Below are positions 16,780 to 27,233 of a DNA stretch of 64,000 nt, piece after piece. Position 1 is the stretch's first letter. Each line of letters begins with the position of its first letter. The stretch is from Mycobacterium sp. Marseille-P9652 (GTDB lineage: Bacteria > Actinomycetota > Actinomycetes > Mycobacteriales > Mycobacteriaceae), in NCBI RefSeq assembly GCF_902652685.1, contig NZ_CACRUY010000023.1:1-64000 (forward strand), written 5' to 3'. Below the pieces are notes generated by a model. It searched no databases. It worked only from the letters and a program-made list of their open reading frames with translations, and was not told where the DNA came from. A program made the translations under genes and the position numbers.

Positions 16780-17979
16780 CTACTTCAACGTCATTGCTGC
16801 GAAGTCGAGTCGCCACAGCGATTCGAACAACCGGCGGCCGAATTCTTCGAGATCGCCCACTCGCAACGACTCTCCGCTCTTCGCCACCCGGTCGGCGATT
16901 TGCCGAATGGTGCGTCGGCCGTTGACGAACTGCAGGAAAAGCAATTGGGGCGGTGTCACGGTCGTGCGCCAATTCGGCCGGTAGATTTCCAGGTCTTCGA
17001 TCCCGCTGCGCATCCGCATCTTCGGTATGTATTCCATGCACTCGTCTGTCGAAAAGTCGATCGCATAATTCTTCTTCGGCCGGTCGGCGCGACACGCCAT
17101 GAAGAAATGACACGCGTTCATGACGTGAAGATCCTCGACGACGGACCAGAGCTTGCTTTCGGGCAATGCCCTCGCGGCCTGATCGAGAGGGCTGCCCGCC
17201 ATGAACCAGTCGTGCGGGTAGTACGGCGCCTTCAGGAACCATCCCTGGAACACCAACCCGGCCGACGCGACGAGGTCGAGGCACTCATCGACGCTGTAGC
17301 TGCGCTCCGGCCCTTGCAAAAAGGTGGCCGCCAGCGCGGCATCGGACTGCGCCGAGACCGGCGCGATCTTGAAGTAGTTGTGGACCGGGTGCTCCATCGG
17401 TAGCGCGGAGATCACGTCTCTGACCATCTGGACCGACGCTTCGTCCTGACCGATGTCCAGGTCCCGAAACGCGGCCTGCAGCATCTCGATTCCCATTCGG
17501 CCGTATTTCGCGGGAAGCATCACCCCCATGGCGCCATCCCTGCGCAGGCAACCGCCGAGCGCTCGCATCCCCGCCTCGGGATCTGCCAGCAGCTGCAAGG
17601 CGCCGGTGGCCACAATCAGGTCGAAATCCAGCCCCAGCGACGACGATTCGTCTATCGGGCGTGGGTGCAGCTCGAGGTTGCTCAGCGCATACTTTTCCTG
17701 CAAATACTGCAGATGCTCCAGCGATTGTTCGCCGAGGCCGACGGCCACCACCTTCGCGCGACGGTTCGTGAAGGCGAACACCGCGGCCTGGTTGGTGTCG
17801 TCACCCGCGATCAAGATATCGAGGTCGGGTTTGTAAGCCCGATCGGGCCACAACAACGAGTGGGCGTGAACGGGGTCGAACCACTCCCAGTTGTCATCAA
17901 TCCATGCTTCAAGATCCTGCACGGGTTCGGGGTACTGGTAGCGACTAGAGACGACACCCACGTTCGCTTCCACCTTCAT
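16780..17979 (-). CDS. Methyltransferase-like protein with degenerate SAM motifs (probable pseudo-enzyme)
   Basis: 399 aa, ATG preceded by GGAGGGG. It aligns end to end with the protein at 24321-25547: class I SAM-methyltransferase domain at about residues 50-190, then a helical C-terminal region. The SAM-binding loop GCGT of the paralogue is GDDT here (residues near 58-61). The acidic residue of motif II (AIDVS) is AVGLG, and the GVLHHMADP segment is GALQLLADP. These changes are expected to abolish SAM binding while the frame stays intact, so it may be a regulatory or structural partner. An intact enzyme with another cofactor is less likely. Confidence 0.75.
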   Translation of the reverse strand: MKVEANVGVVSSRYQYPEPVQDLEAWIDDNWEWFDPVHAHSLLWPDRAYKPDLDILIAGDDTNQAAVFAFTNRRAKVVAVGLGEQSLEHLQYLQEKYALSNLELHPRPIDESSSLGLDFDLIVATGALQLLADPEAGMRALGGCLRRDGAMGVMLPAKYGRMGIEMLQAAFRDLDIGQDEASVQMVRDVISALPMEHPVHNYFKIAPVSAQSDAALAATFLQGPERSYSVDECLDLVASAGLVFQGWFLKAPYYPHDWFMAGSPLDQAARALPESKLWSVVEDLHVMNACHFFMACRADRPKKNYAIDFSTDECMEYIPKMRMRSGIEDLEIYRPNWRTTVTPPQLLFLQFVNGRRTIRQIADRVAKSGESLRVGDLEEFGRRLFESLWRLDFAAMTLK

Positions 17980-18263
17980 TCAAGCCCCTCCGATCAACAT
18001 ATGTCGAGGATTCCGGATCGTCAGCCAAACGAGGAAGATTCGCGGTTCGTCCCGGCGGTAGGACGATTATGGGTTAGCTCACAATCACCCGCAAGGATTT
18101 GCACAGACCGGCCTGGAAATACCGCATTTCAGTGGGCTCGCAGCGCAGACTTCCGCTCCCCGATCCATCGCCTGTGGCGCACGACCCCGGAACCAACGGC
18201 CATGAGCGATCGTCCCACTGTCCCAATGCCTTCCACGCCTGCAGCACGGCGGCGCACACCCGC
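17980..18263. other. Intergenic region upstream of the methyltransferase-like gene
   Basis: 284 bp between the methyltransferase-like start and the fadD14 stop. No convincing gene, hairpin or RNA was seen. It should contain the promoter of the gene at 16780-17979. Confidence 0.5.
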
Positions 18264-19889
18264 TCAATCGGTGGCCTCGACCACCCAGTACCCGTGCTCG
18301 GCGTAGCGCGCGCGGATGGCCTTCTTGTCGTACTTGCCGACGCTGGTGCGCGGGATCTCGTCCACGAACGTCCACCGCTCCGGCAGCCACCAACGAGCGA
18401 CCTTGTCCGCGAGGAACTTTCGCAGGTCCTCCGCGCTCACCGAGTGCTTGGCGACGACCACCGCGAGCGGCCGTTCCTGCCACCGCTCGTCGGGCACCCC
18501 CACCACCGCGGCCTCGACGACCTCGGGGTGTCCGACCAGGCAATTCTCCAGCTCGACCGAGGAGATCCACTCCCCGCCCGACTTGATGACGTCCTTGGCC
18601 CGGTCGGTGAGCGTGACGAAGCCACGCTCGTCGATGCGGCCGACGTCGCCGGTGCGCAGCCAGCCGGAGTCGAACTTGGAGTCGTCGTGTCCCAGGTAGT
18701 ACGCGCCGGTGATCCACGGCCCGCGGACCTCCACCTCGCCGACGGCCTTGCCGTCGTTGGGCAGGACGCCGCCGTCGTCGTCGACGATCCGCATCTCCAC
18801 CCCGCACACCGGCTGGCCCTGGGTGGCGCGATACGCCCAGTGCCGGTCGGGCGGGGTGTCGGGCGGCGGCCAGGCCATGGTGGCCATCGGCGACGTCTCG
18901 GTCATGCCCCACAGCTGGCGGATCTGGACGCCGTGGTTCTCCTGGAAGGCGCGCATCAGCGAGACGGGGACGGCCGAGCCGCCGCACACGACCATGCGCA
19001 GCGACGACACGTTGTGGCCGGGGTCGTCGTCGAGGCGGTGCAGGACGTCGTTCCAGATGGTCGGGACGGCCCCCGCCACGGTGGGCCGCCGCGCCTCGAT
19101 CATGCCGATCAGCGAGCGGGCGTCGAGGTGGCAGTCCGGCAACACCAGGTCCGCGCCCGCCATCAGCGCCGCGTATGGCAGCCCCCACGCGTTGGCGTGG
19201 AACATCGGCACGACCGGCAGCACGCTGTCGCTGGTACCCACGCCGATGCCGTTGGCGCTACAGGCTCCCATGGTGTGCAGGAAGCTCGAACGATGGCTGT
19301 AGACAACCCCTTTGGGGTTGCCGGTGGTGCCGCTGGTGTAGCACATCGCCGCCGCGGACGTCTCGTCGATGCGCGGCCAGTCGAACGCGCTCGACTCGTC
19401 ACCGATCGCGTCGTCGTAGCGCAGGACGGTCTTGCCCGACTCTTCGAGCGGGGCGGTGTCCCCGTCCCCCACCAGGATCACGGTGTGCACGGTCTTCAGC
19501 TCGCCCAGTATCGGCGCGAGCAGTCGCACCAGTGACGAGTCGACCAGCACCACCCGGTCCTCGGCCTCGTTAGCCACGTAGGCGATCTGTTCGGGGAACA
19601 GGCGGATGTTGAGGGTGTGCAGAACGGCGCCCATGGACGGCACCGCGAGATAGGCGGCCAGGTGCTCGGTGTTGTTCCACATGAACGTCCCGACCCGCTC
19701 GTCCCCGGTGATCCCGATGCCGCGCAACGCGTTTGCCAGCCTCGCGGCCTGCTCGCCGAGGTCGCGGTAGGTGCTGGTCCGGTAGCCGTCTCCGGTCGCG
19801 GTGGTCACCGTCCGCTCCCCGTGGACACCGCAGCCGTGCCGCATGATCGCGGTGATCGTCAGCGGGAAGTCCTGCATCGTGCTGTCCAT
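18264..19889 (-). CDS. fadD14: Fatty acyl-CoA ligase FadD14
   Basis: 541-aa adenylate-forming enzyme that activates medium- or long-chain fatty acids with ATP and CoA. Motifs: P-loop CYTSGTTGNPKGVVYSHR near residue 185, LWGMTETSP near 330, GWLRTGDVG near 422, and the C-terminal lysine in SVGKYDKKAIRARY. Length and order agree with Rv1058. The start may be Met1 or Met5; AAGGCGG precedes the first. It is followed upstream on the same strand by the beta-propeller gene, 132 bp away. Confidence 0.92.
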   Translation of the reverse strand: MDSTMQDFPLTITAIMRHGCGVHGERTVTTATGDGYRTSTYRDLGEQAARLANALRGIGITGDERVGTFMWNNTEHLAAYLAVPSMGAVLHTLNIRLFPEQIAYVANEAEDRVVLVDSSLVRLLAPILGELKTVHTVILVGDGDTAPLEESGKTVLRYDDAIGDESSAFDWPRIDETSAAAMCYTSGTTGNPKGVVYSHRSSFLHTMGACSANGIGVGTSDSVLPVVPMFHANAWGLPYAALMAGADLVLPDCHLDARSLIGMIEARRPTVAGAVPTIWNDVLHRLDDDPGHNVSSLRMVVCGGSAVPVSLMRAFQENHGVQIRQLWGMTETSPMATMAWPPPDTPPDRHWAYRATQGQPVCGVEMRIVDDDGGVLPNDGKAVGEVEVRGPWITGAYYLGHDDSKFDSGWLRTGDVGRIDERGFVTLTDRAKDVIKSGGEWISSVELENCLVGHPEVVEAAVVGVPDERWQERPLAVVVAKHSVSAEDLRKFLADKVARWWLPERWTFVDEIPRTSVGKYDKKAIRARYAEHGYWVVEATD

Positions 19890-20021
19890 CGATCTACCGC
19901 CTTCATGGGTCCCGGCGCAGCACGCCTGATGTCCAATCGGGCGAATGCTATCGCCGCACGCCGCCGCAGGAAACCGGTTCCCGCGGATGCGCCGTTCTCA
20001 ATCGCCCCGCGCGGCGGTCGG

Positions 20022-21053
20022 CTACACGAGCGCCGGCTCGCGCCGCGACCAGGCGGGCGCCGCGACCGGCCCCTGGCGGTCCGGGCCGACCGGCACGACG
20101 GTGACCCACCCCGCGTAGTCCGCGACGCAGAGGCGGTGCGCGGCCTCGATCACCCGCGACGGCCCCTCGCCCGTGGCGACGGTGCCGAGGATGTCGTGGG
20201 TGAGCGCGCAGAGCACCGTGATGCCGGTGTCGCTGACCAGGTAGGCGCGCTCGCCGTCGCCGCTCAGGGTCAGCCCCGTCACGATGCCGAGGTCGCCGAG
20301 CTTGTGCGTCCCGGTGATCTTGTGGGTGCGGGTGTCGACGGTGTCGACGACGGCACCCAGCTCGGGGGCACAACTGGCGACGTGGACGGTCGCGCCGTCG
20401 GGGCTCAGCGCCACGTCGCGGACGGGCAGGCCGATTTCGACGGTGTCCACAACGCGCCGCGTGCCGGGCGTTCGCACCACGACCACCCGCCCGCCCGACG
20501 GGCCGTTCGTGGCCGCATACAGGCGCGTCCCGTCGGCGCTGAGGCTCACGCATTCGAGGGTGGTGTGCGGGCCGCCGGGAAGCTTGACCGACTCGATCAG
20601 TCCGCTGTCGGGGTCCAGGACCGCCACGTCGCATCCGTCGGCGCCGTTCCTGCCCACGTAGACGCGGGCGCCGTCGGGGCTGACCGCGATGTCGCTGACG
20701 CTGAACGCCAGCGCGTGGGTGGCGATGACGTCGCCGGAGCGGCCGTCGATGACGGTGACGGCGTCGTAGCCGGGCGACACCGTGCTGACGTAGGCCCGGG
20801 CGTCGCCGCGGCGGCCCGTGGCGATCGCGTAGGGCTCCGTGAGCCCGGGGACCGTGTCGGTGACCTGCCAGGTGGCCGTGTCGATGACCGAGACGCTGTC
20901 GTCGGCGTAGTTGGTGACGAACAGCCGGCCTCCGTCGGGGCTCGCCACGATGTCGCTGATCGGGCCGTTGCCGACGGCGACGCGGACAGCCGACGCGCCG
21001 TCGAATTCCACGACGCAGCCGTTGACCGCCGCCCGGCCGGTGATTGCCTTCAT
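20022..21053 (-). CDS. YVTN-type beta-propeller protein (Rv1057-like)
   Basis: 343 aa composed of repeats of about 42-45 residues such as VASPDGGRLFVTNYADDSVSVIDTATW and IAVSPDGARVYVGRNGADGCDVAVLDP. That indicates a six- to seven-bladed propeller. There is no clear signal peptide. In M. tuberculosis, Rv1057 is reported to be repressed by TrcR and controlled by stress sigma regulation. A trcRS pair lies 9.6 kb away in this window, making the same link plausible. The upstream region at 21,183-21,219 is AT-rich. This protein is shorter than the M. tuberculosis one. Confidence 0.85.
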   Translation of the reverse strand: MKAITGRAAVNGCVVEFDGASAVRVAVGNGPISDIVASPDGGRLFVTNYADDSVSVIDTATWQVTDTVPGLTEPYAIATGRRGDARAYVSTVSPGYDAVTVIDGRSGDVIATHALAFSVSDIAVSPDGARVYVGRNGADGCDVAVLDPDSGLIESVKLPGGPHTTLECVSLSADGTRLYAATNGPSGGRVVVVRTPGTRRVVDTVEIGLPVRDVALSPDGATVHVASCAPELGAVVDTVDTRTHKITGTHKLGDLGIVTGLTLSGDGERAYLVSDTGITVLCALTHDILGTVATGEGPSRVIEAAHRLCVADYAGWVTVVPVGPDRQGPVAAPAWSRREPALV

Positions 21054-21414
21054 CCTGAGACCGCCTTTTTCCAGTGCTCGTGATTGGGTGGCGAAGCGAG
21101 ATCGCGGTTTCGCGTGAGGATTAACGCCCGCACCACAACGAATTTCGCGCCCGTAAGCGCCGCTGTGTTGCGAGTGTATCCACGGATTTCATTCGTAAAA
21201 GAATGATTAAATTCACCGCGACCCGCACCGCCAAGCGAGCCTTAACCTTTCCTCAGGGATGAAGCGTCCGGTCCCCCGACAGCGAAGCATGATTTGCGCT
21301 CTTGCAGTCGTTTTGATCGTCTTGGCTAACGACCGGCGGGATGTTCCCGAAATCAGGAACTGCCACGGAATTCTCAGGGTGAGCGTCTCGAAGAGACGCA
21401 TATCACGTTGTGTT
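21054..21414. promoter_or_regulatory. AT-rich upstream region of the beta-propeller gene
   Basis: 361 bp without a gene. Bases 21183-21219 are strikingly AT-rich for this genome and contain the inverted repeat tcattc (21189-21194) / gaatga (21201-21206). This lies about 135-150 bp before the start codon. TrcR is known to bind AT-rich DNA upstream of Rv1057 in M. tuberculosis, so this is a candidate operator. The remainder shows nothing recognisable. Confidence 0.45.
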
Positions 21415-22179
21415 TCAACTGAACTGCGTCTGTGGCCGGGGCAGGGCGGCGCCATCGACAATGATGTCCAGCTTTTCGTTGTAAAACGCGATCAAGCCCG
21501 CGATCTGGCCCACCGCGGGCAGCGGGTAATGGTACGTCCACGCCAGGTCGGGGTGCAGCGCGTCACCCGCCCGCAGCGACCAGTAACCCGACGTCACTCC
21601 CTTGTACGGGCACAGGGTGCGCGTCGAGCTGGGCTCGAGGTGCTCGAACGCGATGTCGGTCGGATCGATGTAATACCTTGTCGGCAGGCCCGTTTCGAAC
21701 AACAACACGGGCGTCGTCGTGTCGGCCAGCGTCACATCGCCAAGCTGCACGCGGACATGCCGGTGCGAGCGCAGCGCGTCGACCCGCGAATACGGGTTGC
21801 GGGGGTGGCCGTAGATCGGCTCGTCCTCCTCGAACCACCGCAGCGGGTCCCACTCGAACCGCACGGTGCCTGCCAGCGGGCCGTCCCCGTCGAACACGCG
21901 CGCCGCCGACGGGTGGGTCTGGCCCGCCCCCACCAGCGAGTGCAGCCGCGACGGTCCGAACTGCACCTTCTGCGGGTGGTCCTCGTCGACGAGGAACCCG
22001 GCGCCGACATCGGCCAGCGGAATGTAGTACTGCGGGTAGTACGGCACCTCCCACACGTATCGTGCCGCGGTGGTGTCGAAGACGAGTTCGTGGCCCAGGT
22101 AACCACGGACGCGCCGGGGCGCGGGCTCGATGCGGCCGCGCGCCGCGGCCATCTGCGGGTAGTCGTGGTCGCCGGTCAC
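21415..22179 (-). CDS. DUF427 domain protein (Rv1056-like)
   Basis: 254 aa from GTG. The C-terminal half has the DUF427 hallmarks VLLFETGLPTRYYIDPTDI and CPYKGVTSGYWSL. The N-terminal half (RRVRGYLGHELVFDTTAARYVWE, YYIPLADV) looks like a first, more divergent copy of the same domain. It is 7 bp downstream of the 90-aa gene, and the order with the dienelactone hydrolase gene suggests a three-gene operon. Biochemical function is unknown. Confidence 0.85.
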   Translation of the reverse strand: MTGDHDYPQMAAARGRIEPAPRRVRGYLGHELVFDTTAARYVWEVPYYPQYYIPLADVGAGFLVDEDHPQKVQFGPSRLHSLVGAGQTHPSAARVFDGDGPLAGTVRFEWDPLRWFEEDEPIYGHPRNPYSRVDALRSHRHVRVQLGDVTLADTTTPVLLFETGLPTRYYIDPTDIAFEHLEPSSTRTLCPYKGVTSGYWSLRAGDALHPDLAWTYHYPLPAVGQIAGLIAFYNEKLDIIVDGAALPRPQTQFS

Positions 22180-22186
22180 GAGTCGC

Positions 22187-22459
22187 CTACTGATCCTTGG
22201 ACGCTAGCCCGGCCGGCGCGTGAGCGATCGCCGCCCGGATGGCGTCGGCCAGCGCCAGGGCGCTTTCCTCGGTGAGTTCCAGGGCCACCCGCGCCGACGG
22301 GCCCAGTTCCGGGTTGATCACGTCGATGTTGACGGTGTGGCCGTAGGGGGCGTGGACGGGATGGTCGACGTAGACGGTGGCGCGGTCGGCGCGAAACCAG
22401 CCCGTCGCGCCCTTGCCGCTGCCGTCGATCCGGACGTGCTCGGTCAGGTAGGTGCACAT
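22187..22459 (-). CDS. Small conserved protein, DUF6295-like
   Basis: 90 aa beginning MCTYLTEHVRIDGSGKG and containing YVDHPVHAPYGHTVNID, with several histidines that could bind metal. It is a recognisable small actinobacterial family, but I recall its DUF number only tentatively. The gene lies 4 bp after the dienelactone hydrolase stop and 7 bp before DUF427, so it is surely in their operon. Role unknown. Confidence 0.75.
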   Translation of the reverse strand: MCTYLTEHVRIDGSGKGATGWFRADRATVYVDHPVHAPYGHTVNIDVINPELGPSARVALELTEESALALADAIRAAIAHAPAGLASKDQ

Positions 22460-22463
22460 GCGC

Positions 22464-23219
22464 TCAGCCGCCCAACCGGCCGGCGAAGAACGCGCCGATG
22501 CGGCGCCAGCCGTCGACCGCGGCCTCCGGCCGGTACGCCGGCCGGTCGACGGAGAAGAAGGAGTGCCCGGCGCCCTCGTAGGAGTGGAACTCGTGCGGCT
22601 TGCCGAGCTTGGTCAGCTCGGCGTCGAGCGTGGCCACCGCGTCGGGTGTGGGAAACCTGTCGTCGAGGCCGAACAACCCCAGCATCGGACAACTGAGGTT
22701 GGGAGCCAGGTTCAGGATGGGCTTCATGGCCTTGGGCATGCCCTCGGGCGGGTCCTCGACGATGAAGGCGCCGTAGCAGTCCACCGCCGCGTCGAGCTTC
22801 AGCGAGCAGGCCGCCAGGAACGCGTGGCGCCCGCCGGAACAGTGCCCGATGACGCCGAATTTGCCGTTGGCGCCGGGCAATTCCCGCAGGTGTTCGACGG
22901 CGCCCGCGACGTCGCCGACCAGCCGCTCGTCGGGCACGCCGACGGCCGCCCGGGCCGCAGCGGCCGCGTCGTCGGGCGCGGCGCCCGGCGCCTCCCGGGA
23001 ATACAGGTTCGGGGCGACGACGTGATAGCCGTCGACGGCCAGCCGCCGGACGAACTCCTTGGTCTCGCGGTCGTAGCCGGGCATGTGGTGGATCCAGACG
23101 ATCCCGCCGCGCGAGGAGTCCGCGAGCGGCGTCGCGCGGTAGGCCTCGATCTCGTCCCCGCCGTGGCCGGTGATCGTGATCGTCTCGGCTCGAATGGCGT
23201 CCGGGCTGACTGCGTTCAT
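22464..23219 (-). CDS. Dienelactone hydrolase family protein
   Basis: 251 aa. The catalytic triad is readable: the cysteine nucleophile in GVIGHCSGGRHAF, aspartate in GLFGLDDRFPT, histidine in YEGAGHSFFS. Dienelactone hydrolases open lactones in aromatic degradation; many bacterial members have unknown substrates. ATG at 23219 is chosen because AAGGAG lies 8 bases upstream; an in-frame start 60 bp earlier lacks this. It is the first gene of a likely operon with the 90-aa and DUF427 genes. Confidence 0.87.
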   Translation of the reverse strand: MNAVSPDAIRAETITITGHGGDEIEAYRATPLADSSRGGIVWIHHMPGYDRETKEFVRRLAVDGYHVVAPNLYSREAPGAAPDDAAAAARAAVGVPDERLVGDVAGAVEHLRELPGANGKFGVIGHCSGGRHAFLAACSLKLDAAVDCYGAFIVEDPPEGMPKAMKPILNLAPNLSCPMLGLFGLDDRFPTPDAVATLDAELTKLGKPHEFHSYEGAGHSFFSVDRPAYRPEAAVDGWRRIGAFFAGRLGG

Positions 23220-23492
23220 GGCGCTGCTCCTTGGTGTGGCCCGATCGTGCGGGCCGCGCGCTTCCGGCGCGGCCGCCATGCATCAACGTAGCCGGAACTC
23301 GCGCGGTCGGCCGCCCGTTCGGGCCCAATCCAGATGCCGCGGCGCGGACGCGCCGAGTGAATTACGTTGCGCGACAAGTTTTGCCACGTTCGCGGGTCAG
23401 ACGCCGGGTGTGAAATCGGCGACGCGACACGCCGCTGATCCGCCGTGAGGTTCACACTCGGGACGTCGCACCCCCGAGTCACCGGAGCGGGG

Positions 23493-24275
23493 TCAGCGCC
23501 GCTTCTCGCGGATCTTGTAGGTGGACGGCCAGGACTTGCGCGACTCGTCGCCGGTGAGCGGGGTCCCCATGCCGCCGACCTTGACGTTGTAGGCCTCCTT
23601 GCCGGGGCCGACTTCGCGGTTGGCGTGTTCCTGGGCCAGGTAGTACAACTCGTCGATCGTGGCCTCGTCGTAGGCGACGAAGGACGTGTGGCGCTCGACG
23701 TCGTCGATGCCCTCCAGCATGCGGTCGGGCAGGTAGCGCGACGCGAGCGCGGCCAGTCCCAGGAGCGTGAACGGGATGACCCAGTAGCACACGAACGACA
23801 GCGGGGTCTTCGTGTCGAGGATGGTGGCGTTGCCCTGCACGATCGGCGGGATCGCCGACGAGATCGTCATCCCGGCGAACGCCGCCACCCAGATCCACGT
23901 CAGGATCGCCGTGATCCGCCGGAACACGTCGGTCTTGACCACGTCCTCGGGCTGTTCGGCCGCGGCGAACTCGCGCACGAACGGCTTGTCGACCAGCACA
24001 CCGATCAGGGCCACCAGGAAGATGCCGGCGTTGCTGAGCGGCTGCATCCACCGCTGCATGAACCCCTCGCTCAGAGTGAATGTCAGCACGGTCAGGACGA
24101 GAAACGTTGCAACGGCGCCGATCTCGAGCGTGCGCCCCGGCTTCCCCAGGCGGCGTCCGACGGCCAGGGCGATGACGGCGATGGCCAGGGCCGCCAGCAC
24201 GGCGGCCTTGAAGGGGACGTTCCCCACCAGCACCCAGTACACGATCCACGGCGCGAGGCCGAACAACATGCCCAC
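23493..24275 (-). CDS. Hypothetical polytopic membrane protein
   Basis: 260 aa with about six transmembrane helices in residues 1-190 (for example FKAAVLAALAIAVIALAVG, TWIWVAAFAGMTISSAI and YWVIPFTLLGLAALASRYL). A charged cytosolic tail of about 70 residues ends in YKIREKRR. I do not recognise the family. ATG at 24275 or 24269 could be the start. It lies between the dienelactone hydrolase operon (273 bp away) and the methyltransferase gene (45 bp) on the same strand, so it may be co-transcribed with the latter. Confidence 0.7.
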   Translation of the reverse strand: MGMLFGLAPWIVYWVLVGNVPFKAAVLAALAIAVIALAVGRRLGKPGRTLEIGAVATFLVLTVLTFTLSEGFMQRWMQPLSNAGIFLVALIGVLVDKPFVREFAAAEQPEDVVKTDVFRRITAILTWIWVAAFAGMTISSAIPPIVQGNATILDTKTPLSFVCYWVIPFTLLGLAALASRYLPDRMLEGIDDVERHTSFVAYDEATIDELYYLAQEHANREVGPGKEAYNVKVGGMGTPLTGDESRKSWPSTYKIREKRR

Positions 24276-24320
24276 GGGGGGTCAGTGTATGGCCGACGAC
24301 TTCGGCCGACGGCGGGCGGG

Positions 24321-25595
<1,275 letters not shown>

Positions 25596-25708
25596 TTACT
25601 GGCGTCGAGGCCTCTGCGGCGGCCCGAAAAAAGTTATTCACCATTTGATGAGTTTCTGCTACGCTCCAGAAAATTCAGCAGATGATGATTTATGGGGAGG
25701 CGAGCCCG

Positions 25709-27139
25709 ATGGACACAACGGACGTGATCGTGGTCGGCGCCGGACCGACCGGACTGATGCTGGCAACCGAGCTCGCCATGCGGGGGGTCGACGTTGCGCT
25801 GCTCGACGAGCGCAGCGGCATACCGAACATCACGCGCGCGTTCGCCGTCCACGCCCGCACGCTCGAGCTGCTCGACGCCCGCGGACTGGCCGACGAGCTG
25901 CTTGCCAGCGGACTCCCGGTGGACCGGGTGGCGCCGGCCCCGGGCGCCACACTCGACCTCCGCGAGCTCCACAGCCGATACCCGATGGTCCTGATGGCGC
26001 CGCAGAGCCTGACCGAACGAGTGCTGAGCGCCAGGGCGGCGAGCCTCGGCGTCCACATTGTCTACGGCGCAAAGGTCGTCGGGGTCAGCCAGGACGCCGG
26101 CGGGGTAACGGTCCAATTGGCCGACGGTTCCGAGCGGCGCGCCGCCTACCTCGTCGGCTGCGACGGCGCCCACAGCGCCGTGCGCGCGTCGGTGGGCATC
26201 GACTTCACCGGGAAGCAGTACGCCACGCACATCCTGCTGGCCGACGTGCGGCTGACGAATCCACCGGCCGGCGGCCTTTCGGCCCACAACAGCGCCGACG
26301 GCGTGGTGCTCATGGTGCCGTTCGGCGACGGCTGGTTCCGGGCGATCGCGTGGGACCGGACGCGCGAGCAGGCGCCGCTGTCGGAGCCCGTCACGCTGGA
26401 CGAGATCAAGGGCGCGTTCCTGCGGATCGCCAGGACCGACTTCGGGATGACCGAAATGCGCTGGAGCTCGCGGTTCCTCTCGGAGCGGCGGCAGGCCGCG
26501 CGCTACCGCGTCGGACGCGTCTTCATCGCCGGGGACGCGGCGCACGTTCACTCACCGCTCGGCGGCCAGGGCATGAACACCGGCATCCAGGATGCGATGA
26601 ATCTCGGATGGAAGCTCGCCGCGGCGGTCAACGGCTGCGCCCCGGACTGGCTGCTGGACAGCTACGAGACCGAGCGGCATCGGGTCGGCGCGGACGTGCT
26701 CATGCTGACCGACGCCTTCAACCAGCTGGTGCTCGGCCGCAGCCTGTTCCGGCGGGCGGTGCGCCGGGTGGCCATCACCGCGTTGCTGACGGTCGGCGCA
26801 TCGAGGCGGGTTCTTCTGGGCCGCGTCAGCGGGGTCGGCATCAGCTACCCGCGCCCGCACGGCGCCCACCGCCTGACGGGCCGGCGGATGCCCGACGTCG
26901 ACTGTTCGGGCACCCGGCTCTACGAGCTCATGCGCTCCGGCGCGTTCGTGCTGGCGACGTCCGATCGGCAGCTCCGGACGGGCCGTGACGACGTCCCGGT
27001 GGCGGTGCACGCCGACGCGGCGCTTCCCGAGGCGGTGCTGGTCAGGCCCGACGGCTATGTGGCGTGGGCCGGCTCGGCGGCCGATGCCCCTGCCGCGCTT
27101 GAGCATTGGTGCCCGAAGACGCCCGCGAGTCGACGCTGA
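25709..27139 (+). CDS. FAD-dependent aromatic monooxygenase
   Basis: 476 aa. Flavoprotein hydroxylase signatures: the dinucleotide loop VIVVGAGPTGLMLATELA at residues 6-23, the conserved GCDGAHSAVR near 150, and the FAD-ribityl motif GDAAHVHSPLGGQGMNTG near 278. Family members hydroxylate phenols with NAD(P)H and O2. ATG at 25709 follows GGGGAGG. The preceding 80 bp are AT-rich, which suggests a good promoter. It lacks the full thioredoxin-like tail of the longest relatives. The tRNA gene follows 21 bp later on the opposite strand. Confidence 0.85.
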   Translation: MDTTDVIVVGAGPTGLMLATELAMRGVDVALLDERSGIPNITRAFAVHARTLELLDARGLADELLASGLPVDRVAPAPGATLDLRELHSRYPMVLMAPQSLTERVLSARAASLGVHIVYGAKVVGVSQDAGGVTVQLADGSERRAAYLVGCDGAHSAVRASVGIDFTGKQYATHILLADVRLTNPPAGGLSAHNSADGVVLMVPFGDGWFRAIAWDRTREQAPLSEPVTLDEIKGAFLRIARTDFGMTEMRWSSRFLSERRQAARYRVGRVFIAGDAAHVHSPLGGQGMNTGIQDAMNLGWKLAAAVNGCAPDWLLDSYETERHRVGADVLMLTDAFNQLVLGRSLFRRAVRRVAITALLTVGASRRVLLGRVSGVGISYPRPHGAHRLTGRRMPDVDCSGTRLYELMRSGAFVLATSDRQLRTGRDDVPVAVHADAALPEAVLVRPDGYVAWAGSAADAPAALEHWCPKTPASRR

Positions 27140-27159
27140 CCGCCTGCAACCCAGAGGCG

Positions 27160-27233
27160 TGCCCCCAGTCGGACTCGAACCGACACTTGGCGGATTTTAA
27201 GTCCGCTGCCTCTGCCAATTGGGCTATGGGGGC
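27160..27233 (-). tRNA. tRNA-Leu (anticodon UAA) with short variable arm
   Basis: Minus-strand cloverleaf of 73 nt plus discriminator A (27160). Acceptor GCCCCCA pairs with TGGGGGC. The anticodon stem GCGGA/TCCGC encloses loop CTTAAAA, so the anticodon is UAA. The T arm is GTCGG-TTCGAGT-CCGAC. The variable region is only five bases (CAAGT), unlike the long arm usual for leucine tRNAs. CCA is not encoded. The gene sits where M. tuberculosis has a tRNA gene beside integrase fragments, a classical integration site. Confidence 0.88.
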
